A DNA stretch of 64,000 nt from Isoetes taiwanensis. Lineage: Eukaryota > Streptophyta > Lycopodiopsida > Isoetales > Isoetaceae. Positions 33,356 to 44,699 of this stretch are shown here, piece by piece. The stretch spans positions 188,001-252,000 of the forward strand of contig JAJEKV010000309.1 of NCBI GenBank assembly GCA_021234155.1. The letters run 5' to 3'. A program made the position numbers and the translations under genes. The notes under the pieces were generated by a model. The model searched no databases, was not told where the DNA came from, and saw only the letters and a program-made list of their open reading frames with translations. Within the stretch, counting starts at the first letter, position 1. Every line of letters starts with the position of its first letter.

Positions 33356-33493
33356 CATGAAGATCACGCCAGAAAATCGACTAACAAACTTGACCTGCTG
33401 CTGGATTCTACAAATTTTGATGTGAGTTTTGATTTCTTGCCCTTTTTTATTTTCTTTTTAGGTTCTTGATAATGAATTGTGTGTGTCTAAATG

Positions 33494-34810
33494 AGGTGCA
33501 CCCTGGACTACCACAGTCATCGGATTTGCTGATCCTATGATCCAGATTGTATGTTGGAGCCTGTGGCACCTCTCCTTTCGCCTATAGTCAGTTATGAATG
33601 GAGGCGCCTATGATTTTGAAATATGAAATACGATTTCGCCTAAGGTTTTGAGGCAATATCAACCCTCTATACGACTTTGCCTAAGATTTTAGAATATGAA
33701 ATCGGCTTGAACATCTACCAAAATAACTCAATATCTTAATAAGACTACTTTAATCAATATATCTAGTGAGCTAATGTGACTATTTTGTATCTTGAATCTA
33801 TGCTTTGCTTTTTTTATAACAATCTATTCAATTGTTTTTGGAATTTTTGGTCTATGGTTTCAGGAATTCTTATTTTTACATCGATATCAAATCCCCCTGG
33901 AACCCCCTGTTATTTTGCTACATATTCTAAACGAGGTGCACCTGGACTACCACAATCATCGGATTCATTGATCCTACGATCCAGATTGTATGTTGGAGCC
34001 TGTGGGCACCTCTCGTTTCGCCTATAGTCAGTTATGATTGGTGGCGCCTATGATTTTAAAATATGAAATATGATTTCACCTAAGGTTTTGAGGGAATATC
34101 AACCCTCTATATGATTTTGCCTAAGATTTTAGAATATGAAATACGGGGGCTCGAACCTCTACCAAAATAACTCAATATCTTAATAAAATTACTTTAACCA
34201 ATATATCTAGTGAGCTAATGTGACTATTTTGTATCTTGAATCTATGCTTTTTTTATAACAACCTATTCAATTGTTTTTGGGATTTATGGTCTATGGTTTC
34301 AGGAATTCTTATTTTTACATCGATATCAAATCCCCCTGGAACCCCTGTTATTTTGCTACATATTCTAAACGAGGTGCACCCTGGACTATCACAGTCATCG
34401 GATTTGTTGATCCTATGATCCAGATTGTATGTTGGAGCCTGTGGGCACCTCTCATTTCGCCTATAGTCAGTTATGAATGGAGGCGTCTATGATTTTGAAA
34501 TATGAAATACGATTTTGCCTAAGGTTTTGAGAGAATATCAACCCTCTATACGACTTTGCCTAAGATTTTAGAATATGAAATATGGGGGCTTGAACCTCCA
34601 CCAAAATAACTCAATATCTTAATAAAACTACTTTAACCAATATATCTAGTGAGCAAATGTGACTGTTTTGTATCTTGAATCTATACTTTGTTTTTTTTAT
34701 AACAACCTATTCAATTGTTTTTGGAATTTTTGGTCTATGGTTTCAGGAAATCTTATTTTTACATCGATATCAAATCCTTCTGGAACCCCCTGTTATTTTG
34801 CTACGTATTA
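33494..34810. repeat. 438-bp tandem repeat, about three units
   Basis: Units start at about 33,494, 33,933 and 34,371 with GAGGTGCACC(C)TGGACTA. They share a long block through TGTTGGAGCCTGTGG, an AT-rich middle, CTCAATATCTTAATAA and GGTTTCAGGAAT. On the minus strand the unit carries GGTTCGAGCCCC (copy at 34,143-34,158), close to an RNA polymerase III B box, preceded by TAGCTCACTAGA, close to an A box. A tRNA-derived origin is therefore possible. Frames that cross the units are not considered genes. Confidence 0.8.
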
Positions 34811-36000
34811 AAGCATAGCCTGTTAGTGAAAGTACTGCAGCACAAGAATTTCGTTTTATTTGTCCTCATTTATTCCCAATCCGGCATGATTTCACGGTGA
34901 ACATTTTTTCATCTCTGAGTTGCGTGGGATTGACCAGATTCTGGCATTCCGGTGAGCTTTGCTCTGGAAAACCGTCAACGGATAGAGCTCCATGTATTCT
35001 TCTTCCGATATGGAAAATTGGCTTCTCCATATGCATACAATTCAAACTTTACAAATATGAAATTCCGGATCTTGCAATGGCCAATTTCCAGAACGAATAA
35101 TGCAGGGGCATGGATTGACAGAATTGTGCAGAGGCATGGATTGAACGAATTGTGTAGAGGCATGAATTGATGGCTTTGACAGAACAGAGCCGCTGGCCTC
35201 TATAGTTCTCAGGAATATCGAGAGACGATATCCCATTTTTTAATGTATTTAGTGTTTTGGAACCATTGTTTTTTTCTTATAACGAATTTATTTAATGGTT
35301 TCAACCATTGTTTCTTTTTAACTCTTACCTCATGGTACCCATTACTTTGTACCTTGGTACCCCAATGCTTCATTTATTTTCTTCCTATCATGTGCATGGC
35401 TTCTCCCTTGGTCCTCGATCAGCCTAATAACCCACTCTTAGAAAACAATAATGCCTAGGCAATGGATACGCATAATAACCCACCTCTAAGAAACAATATT
35501 GCTTATCTAGTGAAATATAAATCCATAGTCTATCTTTCTTGCATATAATGCATGAGCCATATAGAAGCCAAAGATTCTAAAAGCTATACCACAACAATGC
35601 TCTCAAAGTAGTTATCTTTGATACTAAGATTTCTTCGTAATACCTTGAATAATCACAGTTCAAACTAGAAAATAGGTCGAACAAAAGAATTAGCATAGGT
35701 TCAAATCCTATGCCACAAGTATCCCAACAAGTCGAACAAAAGAATTAGGTTCAAATCTTATGCCACAAATATCCCTATGTACTGACTCTAAATGCAAGGG
35801 AAGTGGGAAAGAGAAATGTTCACGGCTATGTAAAGTTAATCATTGTATCAAAGTTTGTCATGGCGATTCTTAAAACCCATTTCCGGCATGGCGCATTCAA
35901 CGCGGCCCTAACTGGTCACCCCCTGGTGCATTTTCTGATGCCGCAAGATAGGTTACATGTATTGCAACATGGGAACCACCTCAAGAGGATCTTTACTCAG
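34811..36000. other. AT-rich spacer
   Basis: No gene is supportable. A 26-bp minisatellite of three units lies at 35,102-35,179. Otherwise nothing recognisable is present up to the LINE stub at about 36,010. Confidence 0.5.
35102..35179. repeat. 26-bp minisatellite, three units
   Basis: GCAGGGGCATGGATTGAC..., GCAGAGGCATGGATTGAAC... and GTAGAGGCATGAATTGATG... follow each other with period 26. Confidence 0.8.
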
Positions 36001-36009
36001 TTTAGTTGA

Positions 36010-36358
36010 CTCGGCGACGGGACGAGCTGTGCAAGGTTTGAGAGGCCAGGCTCCAAAGAAAATGGGCAGTATATTGGGGAGGCTCATTGCTTATTCTTGA
36101 CCAGTGGCCTTCAAATCCCTGCCTGGGGCACTTTTATTACAACCCCATGTCTAGGGGGTCTTTTTTGTTCTTTTGGGTTTTTTGTTTTTGGGTTCTATTT
36201 TATGCCCTTTACTTGTTCTTGTGATGGGGCTTAGTCCCCGAGTTTTAGTTCGGGCTCACACCCTTTGTAATGTTTCGTCCCATAAGCTCGAGGGAGCTTC
36301 CCATGGATGTTAATAGTTTTTATCTTTATCTTTATCTTTCTCTTTATCTATTGTTGGA
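36010..36358 (+). mobile_element. 5'-truncated LINE 3' end, plus strand
   Basis: T- and GGGT-rich 3' UTR-like sequence ends in a stem-loop (CCCATAAGCTCGAGGGAGCTT) followed by GGATGTTAATAG and a (TTTATC)n simple tail at about 36,317-36,353. The hairpin and tail match the stubs at 3,130-3,315 and 44,460-44,690. No ORF remains. Confidence 0.65.
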
Positions 36359-36382
36359 GTAATTTTTCAAATATCTGCATAT

Positions 36383-36976
36383 GTGCCAACCTACTCTATC
36401 GAGAAAAAAATTCTTAAAATAATTAATTCATACTTTGCACTTAACAAAGTTCCTAGCAAGGGCAAGACATATTACGACCACATCAGCAAACAAGACAAGC
36501 CCATTCATGATCCGTCTTATATAACATTGGGCTGCTTAAATAAGTTCACCCATTCTTGCCATCTCCAATCACGAGTTCAAGTTGAAAAGGAGAACGACTT
36601 CTTCCAAGCCGGCTTCTTCTACCAGCGAGATAAACATCCATGGGCCATCCACAGATGTCAACTACCTCTCTTGTTAGCATATGTTACTAATTTCAGCAGT
36701 TGCCAGGGACTAACATTGAAGTGGATTGGCATTGACCTATGCACAAACATTTCACACATGGCTAGGGCTTTGACATGCGTATGTAAGGAACGAGACGCAT
36801 TAATCCTACTCTCTCGAGAACACAGGCGGCACACAACAAATGTATTATCTAGATATATCAAAACTAAAGTCGAAAATGAGATGCAATTACAAGTCGAATA
36901 CCTTGAATCTAAATATTTGATCCATCATGGTTGGGTGTTCCTCACCCGAGTCCAAAAACCACTAGATACCGTTTGA
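36383..36976 (+). pseudogene. PIF1-like helicase C-terminal remnant, possibly Helitron-derived
   Basis: One frame is open for 197 codons. Residues about 95-125 read QLPLLLAYVTNFSSCQGLTL then KWIGIDL. This resembles helicase motif V of PIF1/RecD-type enzymes, where the usual form is P..LAYA.TIHK.QGLTL. The following RALTCVCKERDALILLS resembles the YVALSRVR..D.LLL motif VI. Key residues are altered: HK before QG is SC, and the SR pair of motif VI is lost, so activity is not expected. Helitron Rep-helicases and cellular PIF1 share this end, and neighbouring Helitrons favour the former. The Walker A half is absent. The ORF starts directly after a LINE tail. Confidence 0.45.
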
Positions 36977-37372
36977 TGGGTCACTGCCAATCTTATTATG
37001 GCATCAATAAAGTATAGTCTTAATATATGGAAAAGAACATACCTATATAAAATTGAAAGCTGATAAAAGCATAAATTGTTAGCTCCCTTTTGTTCGTCCA
37101 ATAAAAATCAATACTAAAATACATTATTAAAGTTTATATTAAGACAAGTTAGGTAGCAAGTAGAGATTGAAGAGCAAGTAGAGAACTTGAAGTTGACTTC
37201 TATTTTATAGCCAGAGAATTGCCCAGAGCAATGGCGGCTCTAGATGATCTGCCCACCACAACTTTGCCGCCAATGCATGGGCCTTTCCGGAGCTTATGGA
37301 AAGCCACAATTCGGCGGCCGCCATGGATATGACGGCCGAAATGGACCCCCTAGAGTGGACATTGCCCCAGTG
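36977..37372. other. Region upstream of the UGT gene
   Basis: AT-rich up to about 37,200, then GC-richer. No element or ORF is accepted. The UGT frame is open upstream to 37,244, but that extension lacks family resemblance. Confidence 0.5.
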
Positions 37373-37379
37373 TATAAAT
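37373..37379 (+). promoter_or_regulatory. TATA box of the UGT gene
   Basis: TATAAAT lies 51 bp before the chosen ATG. Initiation about 30 bp downstream would leave a 5' leader of roughly 20 nt and would exclude upstream ATGs in the same frame. Confidence 0.55.
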
Positions 37380-37423
37380 GTGTTTGGGTTTGGAGGGCTA
37401 GGGGCAAGGAAAATAAGAAAGCA

Positions 37424-38996
37424 ATGGAGGAGAGAAGGCCTCATATTGTGGCATTTCCTTTTCCACTTCATGGCCACATTAATCCTATGCTTCTATTGTG
37501 CCAACGTTTATGCAGCACTTTTGGATTTTGCATTACATTTGTAAACAGCAGCATAAACCATACTAGGTTGCTAGAGAGCCGAGGATCTGCCCTAGAATCA
37601 GAGCAGCAGAAGGGCGTCAGATTTGTGGGTCTGCCCGATGGCCTCGATTGCCTCTCTCCAGGTATGGACGGGCTTAGAGAAGCCATAGCTTCTTCTGGTA
37701 GCATGCAAGCTCCTTTTCAGCAGCTTATTCAGAAGCTAATCCTTGAAGGTTCTCAAATTAATTGCATTTTATCTGATACATTTGTAAGCTGGACCCAAGA
37801 TGTTGCGAAAACATTTCACATTCCTTATGCAGCTTATTCTACCACATGTGTTGCCAATGATTTGCTTGTTTCTTTCCTGCCTCGTCTTATGGAAGAGGGA
37901 TACGTTCCTCTGAACCCTAAAGGTATATTTTTTTTCCTTTCTTTTGAGTTCAGATGTGTTGGCCCATTCCTATAACAAATTTTGACAGTGTTCCCTTTTT
38001 CTTTTTTGGCTTTCTGCAGCTAGTTATATGGATCAAGATCATCGCATATCTTTTGTGCCTGGAATGCTCCCTTTCCATCCCCTGGAGCTTCCTTTTGCCT
38101 GTAGAATGAAACACCGTATAAATTCACATCTCTCCAAAACATATACTCAGTTACATGAGGCAGATTTTATTCTGGTCAACTCCATTTCTGAGCTTGAAAA
38201 TGATGCAGTTCAAGCAATGAGAAATATTGCAGGCAACTACATGCCAATTGGCCCAGTTCTGCCTATAGTTTACACAGACTCCAAACCCAGGCCCTTGTCC
38301 TCTGCACAAACCAAGTGTCTAGAATGGCTGGACACACAGGAACCAAATTCTGTACTGTATGTTTCATTTGGCTCCATAGCCTGCCTTTCAAATCTGCAAA
38401 TTGAGGAGCTTTTGCTGGGATTAAAGTCAGCAAAACAGCCATTCTTGCTGGTGATGAGGGATTCTTTAGTGTTTGGTCTCAGTGGTGATTTTTATGCAGA
38501 TTTTTTGGATGCAACTAAAGATTTTAGTTATATAACATCTTGGGCTCCTCAGATGGAGGTTCTAGGGCACTCTGCTGTAGGAGGATTTTTGAGCCATTGT
38601 GGATGGAATTCTACATTGGAAAGCATATATAATGGAGTTCCAGTGCTGGGCTGGCCTTGCATGGCAGAGCAGAATCTGAATTGTATGTTACTTGTGAAGC
38701 AATGGAAGGTTGCATTAGGATTGCAGGGAAGGGCTGATGGAATTATAGACCAAAGAGAAGTGGAATATAAAATTAGAAGACTCATGCAAAATGAAGAAGG
38801 TGGGCAAGTTAGAAGGAGAATGCTGGAATTAAGAGACAAGATGAGAGAGGCAGTGAAAGAAAAAGGGTCTTCTAGGTGTAATCTAGAGTCCTTTGCCATG
38901 GCAGTGAAGAAAAATGCAGAGAAAAAATGTTCGAGGGAGACACAGTTGAATACTTCAAGTAGTGCCTGCATCCCTATTGCTGTTTCTGCAAGTTAA
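37424..38996 (+). CDS. Family 1 UDP-glycosyltransferase
   Basis: Exons 37,424-37,922 and 38,020-38,996 join as AAAG|GTATAT...TTCTGCAG|CTAG and give 491 residues, normal for plant UGTs. The enzyme transfers sugar from UDP-sugar to small acceptors in the cytosol. The N-terminus has PLHGHINP with the catalytic His at residue 18; Asp118 in ILSDTF is the likely partner. The PSPG box occupies residues 341-384 (WAPQMEVLGHSAVGGF...HCGWNS...AEQ) and is complete. Its final Gln usually goes with UDP-glucose use, so glucosylation is the best guess; the acceptor cannot be read. The single intron after residue 166 fits plant UGT genes. The start was chosen because MEERRPHIVAFPFP aligns with family N-termini; the frame is open further upstream. 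CAG and CTG codons are intact throughout, unlike the flanking transposons. A Helitron begins 238 bp beyond the stop. Confidence 0.93.
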
Positions 38997-39196
38997 TTTG
39001 TAAATATTTCAACTGATTGACGTCCCAATACAGAAAACAAACAAACTGCCATTTGCTGTGGTTGACCTTGCTACATGTGCCGTCAGTTGCATAAGATAAA
39101 AATATCCTTCTGATTGGAACGTTTACTTCTAGATAGTACTAGCTTAATCATAGATAGTCCATAGCATGCCTCTAATCTTGATTGGTCTCCGTGTAC

Positions 39197-39202
39197 AATA
39201 AA
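39197..39202 (+). terminator. Poly(A) signal of the UGT gene
   Basis: AATAAA lies about 200 bp after the stop codon and is the only canonical signal before the Helitron begins at 39,234. Confidence 0.5.
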
Positions 39203-39630
39203 AGCCAAGCCTAGCCTAGCCTATTCTATTCTACTAGTTAAGGTGCCCAGCGTTGCTGGGCACAGGTTGGAACTGGCAATGTTGGAGACCTAGAAATAAT
39301 ATGGAACTGGTAATGTTGGTGGCCTAGAAATAATAAGGTTGCATTGTAAAATGACGCTGCCTAGCATTGTTAGGCTATAAGGTGGTTGGTGTCCTGGCAT
39401 TTGGAAGATTGGACCTAGATTGGCATAGAATTTAGTTCTAGCAACTTCTTGGGTATCGATAATTTTAAATGTCTTTATCTATTGTGTCTATTGTGTACAG
39501 TTGAATACATCCAATGCACCATATGGTGGTGGTGTTGGCCACTTATGATTTTTGTTGAATTGGAAGTAGACTATATTGACGGGGATGACCAAATCTTTAT
39601 GTCAGCTGAATTTTTATAGTATACGTAACG

Positions 39631-39965
39631 AAGATTTAAACATTGTTCTTGCGTTTTGGCTACACTACACGCAGATCCACATGCGTTTAAAACAGAATTG
39701 AAGGAATATGCGAACAAATAACAAATATTTAAACATTGTTCTTGCATTTTGGCTGCACTACACGCAGATCCACATGCAGTTTAAACAGAATTGAAGGAAT
39801 ATGCGAACAAAATCAATATTAATAGATTATCACATTTATACAAACAAATCACATGTTGATTTAAACATTGTTCTTGCGTTTTGGCTGCACTACACGCACA
39901 TCCACATGCCGTTTAAACAGAATTGAAGGAATATGCGAACAAATAACGAAGATTTAAACATTGTT
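39631..39965. repeat. Internal repeats of Helitron A
   Basis: A unit of about 90 bp (ATTTAAACATTGTTCTTGCG ... TGCACTACACGCAGATCCAC ... GAATATGCGAACAAA) occurs three times, starting at about 39,631, 39,727 and 39,859. A partial fourth starts at about 39,952. The same set is in copy B at 52,540-52,875. Confidence 0.8.
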
Positions 39966-41489
39966 CTTCAACCGACTACCTTCATTAGTCGCCATCGAAA
40001 GCAAGAAATCACGCCCCCCTAGAGCTTGCTTGGAGGGAACAAAAACATAAGGCATGTTACGCAAGCATTTAACATATTCCAGATTAAGAAAGGCAATAGA
40101 AGAATCATCACGAGCGAATAACAGGATGAATCTTCAATCAAAAGAATAACATTGATGAATTATCTTGAGTAACTAATCAATCGACGAACATGCTTTCAAG
40201 TATTCAATAACCATGTGAATTTTGAAAACATTATCGAAACTTGGGTTAAATATTTCTTCGCTTGCAACATCAATGATGTAAAAGAAAGAAACCAAACATA
40301 TTTACATTAAAAGAAACCGGATGCATCAAAGAAGCGAAATCAAAGAAACAAACCGCGCAAGATTTTATGCTTCAAATCACATGCATGTACGAATCCGCAA
40401 TCCGGAACATCCAGAGGCCAGATCTTTGTTGGTGGAGCTTCACGATGCAAGTTGCTACAACTGCTCAATCTATCCGCTACAATTTGATGAAATCGATTTC
40501 ATATCCAATGCTATCTGTTCATATCCTATGCAACTGTTCTACAATCTATCCGCTACAATCTATGTTCTTCAAAGGATATCAACCGCAACTCAATATAAAA
40601 AGTAAGTGGGGAATGGGATCCTTTTTTTTGTTATCTACTTATGACATTCTGCGTATATTTTGTGCACTCTGCACATCTCGACATTGTTTCTAGCATGGTT
40701 CTCATATCATAAGTGCAAAGAAAGAAAAGCCATGCACAAGTAGAAGAATAAGTAAAACACTAATCGACTAATGATTTTCCATCTAGTCTGGGCGAGACCC
40801 ATGCCTCTGCTTTGGAAGCTAAATTAATGCTAGCCATGAAATAATCTTTGGTCAATGAAATGATGATAAACCAAATAATGATAATTAGCAAAACTTGCAT
40901 TACCTTCCTTTTCTCGCATATCGTTTCAAACTCAATGAAGCCAATAGAGAATATTAAGATTTCCAAAACGCGCGGCTCACTCTATATATGCTTAAATTCA
41001 AACAAAGTTACATGTCTCGATTCGTGAACCGGCTGCAACCACCTTTGGCAATGGAGTATAGTGGACATTAGACAATCAAGTAATCAGATATTTAAAAAGT
41101 AAAATAAGCTTGTAATCCATCAAGCGATACCTTTCCATCTGTGACGCGAAAGCTTTTTCGCTTCTCACTTTTCTGAATGAAAATTGTCATGAACTCCCGC
41201 AAGTAGATATGTAGTGAGCACTCTATACAAATAACACAAAAATGAGAATAGAATCGAGACATGCATGCCTCTTGAGGACAAAGGCGGTGAGCAAGGCATG
41301 AGTTGCTAAGCCCGAGCGACCTCCGACCATGAGACCTCATCCTCTTGCTCGCCATAGCCACACGACCACATGACCTCACGATTTCGGATCTTAGAACCAG
41401 CTTCATCATCATAGTGCCGGACACCATTTCGGCCGCACTGTAAAGCTCCATCAAGGCTCTCTAAAAGAGCTTATAGTCCGATACCATTC

Positions 41490-41822
41490 ACGGATAGGCA
41501 TAACGAAAAACCCATGCTTAAGAACCATAGCCATAGTCCGGACCATTGGCCTTTGGGCGAAAAGCCATGCCCGGATGTTTATATCACGTTATATCCGGTG
41601 CATTGGCGTTTGGAGTACCCTCTCGCTTGAGCGAAGAGAAATTTTGCTTAAGAACATCTTAAGAAAAGCCATGCCCGATTGTTTGGGTGCGCAACACGTC
41701 TTAAGAAACCCGGTTGTTTGGGTCCGCCATAGCGGACCATTGGCCTTTGGGCGAAAAAAGCCATGCCCGATTGTTTGGGTGCGCCATAGCCGAGACATTG
41801 GCGTTTGGGCGCATGACCCTAA
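41490..41822. repeat. Internal GCCATGCCC/TTGTTTGGGT repeats of Helitron A
   Basis: A unit of the type AAGCCATGCCC-GATTGTTTGGGT-CGCCATAGC-GGACCATTGGC-TTTGGGCG repeats about four times with variation. The equivalents in copy B are 54,420-54,715. Frames across it (CHSRTIGLWAEKPCP) are repetitive and rejected as genes. Confidence 0.75.
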
Positions 41823-41970
41823 CCTAGTGCCCTACCCGCCATCACGTCAGGGCTATTTTTTTTTGTTGAGGACGTTGCACCATCTCCACCATTGTTATAC
41901 TTGATCAATTCCAGGCCGTCAGATTTAGGGCGTGGTCCATTACTTGCAGTAAAACATTATAATATAAGAT

Positions 41971-43420
41971 TCTATTACTCAGCACAGTTTCACTTTTATT
42001 TATACTCACTCAATTTTTAAAATCCTTTAATTTGTTGCATTTAACATTCTTTCTAATTCTTTCTAGGGTAATTTACCAAAATACCATTTCTATAACTTCT
42101 GATCTTACATATTAGAAAGATGGTAATGAATCAAAACCAACAGTTGCGAGCGAAGCACATATAGAACCATGCTTGTATAAGAATATCTAGACAAATGCAT
42201 GTGACAAATGTATAGGTGAACAAGGACCCCTGACTCCATTGGATCGGGTATCCTTAGATCATTTACGGTTTGTTTGCAAAGATTGTCATGAAGTTGCGTT
42301 GTTACTTAGATTAAGCTTTGGCGTGTCCCATATGTGAAGAATCTCAGAATTTTTGAAGATGAAATAAAGACCAGATATGTAGCACAATAATAGGGGGTTA
42401 CTTTTAGATTTTTATACGCTTTTTCACATGGTTTTTCTATGATTTCATTGTTGTATTCGTTGAGGTGTACTAAATAGTATTTCTAGAGTGCACCATTTAT
42501 GGGCCGTTGATTTTCGTTGGTGGGAACAATCCGAGGGTTGTCTTTCTCTGCATGTGTTTGTGCATGAACACTGCGCATGTGTATGCATGTGCATGTGCAC
42601 ATGCATGTGCATGTGTGTGCATGTGCATGTGTATTGTGCATGTGCAAGTGCAAGTGCAAGTGCATGTGCATGTGTGCATGTATGTGCATGTGTGCATATG
42701 CATGTGTACTTGCCCTCTTGGATTCTTATATTAGGAGTGGATTTTACTACCACGAGATGGATTTTTGCTCACACTTACAAAGGTATTTGTTTTTAATGTT
42801 TCTTCGAGTTAGCATAATGTTTTTTTTTTACAAGGTATTGGTTTCTGATTCTACAATGTAGTGCTGCAAAATCCCCTTTTGTTTCCTTCCTAAGATTTCT
42901 TTGCAGATTCAAGTTTAGGCCCTCTGTTTGCTTCCAACTCTTGGATATTCCTCGGCTCTTGGGATTGTTCATAGTAGCCGACCTTTAGCTTCAATCAACA
43001 AATGGATTCTTATGCACACAACAGGCGGATTATTCCACGCCCTTTTCCATGTCACGTAGATCAGTCAAACAGTGGCCACAAGAATGCATTTATATTGTAG
43101 GTTTGGAACTTTAATCAAACCGTAAGGTGAATCATGCATTACCTTTCTAGAGATGGAGCATCCAAAATCATATGGATTGATAAATAATGGTGTCATTGTG
43201 AAAGAGAAATAGTTGTAGCGGAAGTAACAATATGTAGCATAATAACAGGGGGTTTTCTTTGTGTTGCAAAATGACTTTCAGAATAAGGGATCAATCTGCT
43301 CTATCTTTATGGTAAATTTTACTTATGTTCTATTTGTTTTATTGTGATCAAATTCAAAAGCTACAGGTGATGAAAGCCTCAAATGAATTCTAGTTTTTCT
43401 CTGGTTTGAATTCTAAAGTT
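41971..43420. other. Intergenic DNA with TGCATG-type microsatellite
   Basis: No gene is supported. A TG/TGCATG simple repeat occupies about 42,555-42,712 and generates false ORFs in several frames. The remainder is AT-rich. Confidence 0.55.
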
Positions 43421-43424
43421 TTTG

Positions 43425-44010
43425 TCACACCGGGGGGGGACGTCCCTAAGGCCCCGAAGGGGCCAAAAAGTTTTTTTTGCAACACAAACCATTAACATCC
43501 AACATATAAAAATTAAATCCCCCAACACATAACAACCAACACATAACAACCAACACATAACAATCATTGACATTAACAATCAACACATAACTACCATTGA
43601 CATTAATTAACACAACCATTGGGTCCAACACATTTAAATTAAAATCCCCCTTAAACCCCCTTTGGTTTAGGTGCATATTCACACGGGGGGTGACGTAGGG
43701 CAGCGAGAGCCTTAATTGTATTTTGCACGTACGAAATCAACACCATATAGTATTCTGCTTGAAATCTTATAGTATTTTGCGAATCTTGTTATACAGTATA
43801 GCAAATTTTGTACTTGCATACCCCACAAACGAGGAACTTTATGTACGGTATAGATTAAGGAATAAGGGGCGAATATACCTATCCAACAGCTCTCGTTGCC
43901 CGGAGTCACCCCCCGTGTGAATATGCACCTAAACCAAAGGGGGTTTAAGGGGAATTTTAATTTAAATGTGTTGGACCCAATGGTTGTGTTAATTAATGTC
44001 AATGGTAGTT
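43425..44010. repeat. Inverted pair of a CCCCCCGTGTGAATATGCACC repeat family
   Basis: The segment 43,585-43,705 and the segment 43,886-44,010 are inverted copies of each other (CACCCCCCGTGTGAATATGC ... CTAAACCAAAGGGGGTTT ... TTTAAATGTGTTGGACCCAA), separated by about 180 bp. The left arm continues to 43,440-43,475 with a hairpin GGCCCC-TTC-GGGGCC. A third copy lies at 55,050-55,290 with GGGCCC-TTC-GGGCCC at the same place. Class is undetermined. Confidence 0.7.
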
Positions 44011-44459
44011 ACATGAGCATAAAGACTTTACATGAGCATGTCCCTCTTTAATTTCTCTCACCCGTTTCAATTTAATATATATTATTCAAGCAAATGCGAT
44101 ATACAAAGACACAAAGGTGACGTATCCCTTATTACATAGATGGATCCCACGGGGCTCCCACTTATCTGGTTCAATCTGTAGGTTATGTGATCTTATACGA
44201 ATTGATGCAATAGCTATAATTTTTTTCTAGACAAAGGAGCAAGCAAATAAGCTATCCAGATATATGTGGGGTTATCCAGACGCAAAAGTGGGGTTATATG
44301 TGTTTGATAATGACCCGGTTTTAACTTGGGCCAAGGCATGTGCATCCCATATCTTTTGAAGAAAAGACCATCTAGATTCTAGATACTATTATAAAGACTT
44401 AGTGCCAAAACTTGCAAGCCATTTAGATTGTTTCAAGTCTCCCTATGGCAGTCTTAGGA

Positions 44460-44690
44460 AGGATGAAAGATAAAGATAAAGATAGATTTTTATCGTCCGC
44501 GAAAACCCACAGGGTTATGGGACCCATACAAGAAAAGAAGCCCACACAGCCGGAGCAAAAAAGGCAAAAGCCCAAACAAAACCCAAGGATAAAGCCACAA
44601 AGAAAATAAAGGGCCAAGGCCCAAAGAAAACATGAGGGCAAAAAACCCCAGTATAAACAGGATGAACATGCTTATGGATGCTCATGGAGC
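44460..44690 (-). mobile_element. 5'-truncated LINE 3' end, minus strand
   Basis: On the minus strand the sequence runs through a GGGCTTTTGC- and CCCAA-rich 3' UTR to GTCCCATAACCCTGTGGGTT, then TTCGCGGACGATAA and a (CTTTAT)n tail (44,465-44,485). Hairpin and tail mark it as the same family as 3,130-3,315 and 36,010-36,358. Confidence 0.65.
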
Positions 44691-44699
44691 AAACAGAAA

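Larger units (their letters stand above)
39234..41969 (-). mobile_element. Non-autonomous Helitron, copy A (2.74 kb)
   Basis: Read on the minus strand, the element begins with TCTTATATTATAATG after a host A (complement of T at 41,970). It ends with the hairpin stem GTGCCCAGC/GCTGGGCAC (loop AAC), then CTTAACTAG, followed by host T. The 5' TC, the 3' hairpin a few bases before CTRR and the A|T target are the defining Helitron features. The boundary is confirmed because copy B at 52,140-54,870 shares both ends exactly and differs outside. No Rep-helicase ORF is present. Copy A shows many CAG/CTG disturbances relative to copy B. Confidence 0.88.

Noticed and set aside
33776-34492. Repeated ORFs with YFYIDIKSPWNPCYFATYSK
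   Set aside because: They are produced by the 438-bp tandem units. The frame ends shortly after in each unit and no family is matched.
37244-37423. Upstream extension of the UGT start to 37,244
   Set aside because: The added residues do not resemble UGT N-termini, and the TATA box at 37,373 lies inside the extension.
41575-41904. ORF with repeated CHSRTIGLWAEKPCP-type segments (also 54,418-54,726)
   Set aside because: It lies in the internal repeat array of the Helitrons and is broken differently in the two copies.
42488-42861. Several His/Cys/Met-rich ORFs on both strands
   Set aside because: They arise from a TGCATG microsatellite that is open in many frames.
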